Assembly: GCA_937951395.1 (NCBI GenBank)
Contig: CALFBV010000050.1
Span: 1-8,061 of the forward strand
DNA length: 8,061 nucleotides
DNA from: an uncultured Rubritalea sp.
GTDB taxonomy: Bacteria > Verrucomicrobiota > Verrucomicrobiia > Verrucomicrobiales > Akkermansiaceae
Reading direction: 5' to 3'
The translations under genes and the position numbers were made by a program. The notes beneath the pieces are model-generated. The model had not been told where the DNA came from. It worked only from the letters and a program-made list of their open reading frames with translations, and ran no database searches. Each line of letters begins with the position of its first letter. Positions within the stretch are counted from its first letter, which is position 1. This document shows positions 7,172 to 8,061 of this stretch, piece by piece.

Positions 7172-7688
7172 ACGCCTCACGCGCTACTAGCCATAAGCTA
7201 TCAGACAGGCGGTTTAAAAATAAGCGAGCAGTCTGGAGAGCATCATCATCCACCGCCCAGCAAGCTCGCTCTGATCTGCGGCAAACGGTGCGGGCTAGAT
7301 CTAGATAAGCCGATGCTAGCGCCCCCTCTTTACCTGGTCTCGCCCAGCCCTTGAAACGAATACCTTTCTCATCTTCTGCTTCAGAAATAGTTTCTTCCAG
7401 CCACTCTACATCGCTAGTTTCTATCCCACTGTATCCTTTATCAGCATACTTCTGGTGATCATCTTCATGAGTGGCTATGATCCCCATGAGACCAACTAAT
7501 TTTTTCTGAACTTCATTCACCCATTCTTCTAGTGCCTCACTCACCTCTGAGCTTCTCACAATACCTAGAACAGCATTTAGTTCATCAACTGCTCCACAAG
7601 CTTCCACCCTCGCGTTTGTCTTCGCGATGCGCTTGCCGAACATCAAATCCGTCATCCCTTCGTCTCCACGTTTTGTGCAAATACTCAT
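7161..7688 (-). CDS. pduO: PduO-type cob(I)alamin adenosyltransferase
   Basis: This 175-residue cytoplasmic enzyme transfers the adenosyl group of ATP to cob(I)alamin (or cobyrinate diamide) to make coenzyme B12. The N-terminal ATP-binding block TKRGDEGMTDLMFG at 5-18 fits the TxxGDxGxTxLxxG pattern; VEACGAVDELNAVLG at 28-42 fits the VEAYGTVDELNxxxG block; LARTVCRRSERA at 131-142 carries the Arg-Arg-x-Glu-Arg active-site signature; and LNRLSDSLWLVAR at 158-170 is the closing helix with Asp163. The length is normal for a stand-alone PduO/MMAB domain. Two spots are off consensus: WARPGKEG where FxLPGG is usual, and LDLAR where LHxAR is usual. The ATG at 7688 begins right before the ATP motif, as in relatives; upstream is A/T-rich with no Shine-Dalgarno. 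It follows the rapA end by 41 nt on the same strand and could be its operon partner. Confidence 0.93.
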   Translation of the reverse strand: MSICTKRGDEGMTDLMFGKRIAKTNARVEACGAVDELNAVLGIVRSSEVSEALEEWVNEVQKKLVGLMGIIATHEDDHQKYADKGYSGIETSDVEWLEETISEAEDEKGIRFKGWARPGKEGALASAYLDLARTVCRRSERACWAVDDDALQTARLFLNRLSDSLWLVAREASKS

Positions 7689-7729
7689 GAGTAAAAATTT
7701 AGCGATACCACTCTAGAAGTAAAGCCCTG

Positions 7730-8061
7730 CTATGTTCTCCAGACTAGCTTTAGTCCATCTAGCCTCACTCTTGCTGAACTAATAGCTTTTTCTAGATCTT
7801 CTATTTGACATTTTAGTTTATCTATTTCTTTGGTACTAACGGCGGTATTGATCTCGGCGAGGTCTTCTAGACGGCTCAGTTCTACACCCATTTTCTCCTG
7901 CATTCTAATAGTCCCCTCTTCTACTATGACTGCCATCTTAGCTACGGCTAACTTCTCACATTTTTCCATCATCGCGGGGAAGAGTTTTGTCTTGAGCATC
8001 TCATTGCTCAGGAGTTTACGGAGATTCCCTTCTCTGAGCCTTACTTTTCTCAGCCCCATAT
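7730..8061 (-). CDS. rapA: RNA polymerase-associated protein RapA (SWI2/SNF2 ATPase), C-terminal part
   Basis: The gene enters from the right edge, so only about the last 110 residues are visible. They form a long charged helical region and then a block very close to the C-terminus of E. coli RapA/HepA as I recall it: ELSRLEDLAEIN, a Lys/Glu-rich helix, and ARVRLDGLKLVW, matching ELSRLEALRAVN and AGWRLDALRLIV. In the family this protein rides on RNA polymerase and recycles it using ATP; the helicase-like core would lie outside the window. The methionine at 8057-8059 is almost certainly internal, because the reading frame is still open at the edge and the family is around 950 residues. The stop is TAG at 7730-7732. 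No terminator is obvious before the adenosyltransferase gene 41 nt downstream. Confidence 0.82.
   Translation of the reverse strand, partial: MGLRKVRLREGNLRKLLSNEMLKTKLFPAMMEKCEKLAVAKMAVIVEEGTIRMQEKMGVELSRLEDLAEINTAVSTKEIDKLKCQIEDLEKAISSARVRLDGLKLVWRT

Noticed and set aside
7295..7304. Perfect 10 bp palindrome CTAGATCTAG
   Set aside because: It falls in the adenosyltransferase coding sequence and is explained by Leu-Asp-Leu codons; a chance product of the local CTAG richness.
8057..8059. Methionine as the true start of the right-edge gene
   Set aside because: The frame stays open to the window edge and the visible sequence matches only the C-terminus of the much longer RapA.

Overview
This window looks like ordinary chromosome from a Gram-negative bacterium with moderate GC (roughly mid-40s percent by eye). 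It encodes an outer-membrane beta-barrel protein with a signal peptide, a periplasmic-binding-protein ABC importer and a RapA-type RNA polymerase recycling factor. None of the start codons has a convincing Shine-Dalgarno sequence. The style of the TPR protein and the small porin suggests Verrucomicrobiota (Rubritalea/Akkermansiaceae-like), but this is a low-confidence inference that 16S or marker-gene data would have to confirm.

Layout, left half (plus strand): the 3' end of a PhnD-like substrate-binding protein gene (1-244) is closed by a clear intrinsic terminator (262-308). An ATPase gene of PhnC type (335-1087) follows, then one long gene for a double-length PhnE permease (1108-2916) in which two complete permease halves are fused. 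Together these form a complete phosphonate/phosphite/phosphate-type ABC importer. No phosphonate-degrading or phosphite-oxidising enzyme is visible, so the true ligand is open.

Middle and right (plus strand): a membrane-anchored TPR-repeat protein with an unusual His-Cys-x-x-Cys stretch (2948-5236), a MalY/PatB-type PLP-dependent C-S lyase (5293-6447), and a small TorF/Gcw_chp-type putative porin (6455-7171) only 7 nt downstream. Gaps between the five plus-strand genes from 335 to 7171 are 7 to 56 nt and contain no obvious terminator, so one long transcript is possible. The gap before the lyase holds an imperfect direct repeat.

Right end (minus strand): the C-terminal part of rapA enters from the right edge (7730-8061), followed 41 nt later by a PduO-type cob(I)alamin adenosyltransferase gene (7161-7688). 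The 3' end of that gene overlaps the porin gene tail to tail by 11 nt.

There is no gene-free stretch over 300 bases; the longest gap is the 90 nt between the binding-protein gene and phnC, which holds the terminator. I saw no tRNA, rRNA, CRISPR array, insertion sequence or attachment site. The most notable points are the fused permease, the terminator inside the transporter cluster, the TPR protein with its HCxxC element, the overlapping convergent gene ends, and a marked rise in CTAG tetranucleotides to the right of the transporter genes.
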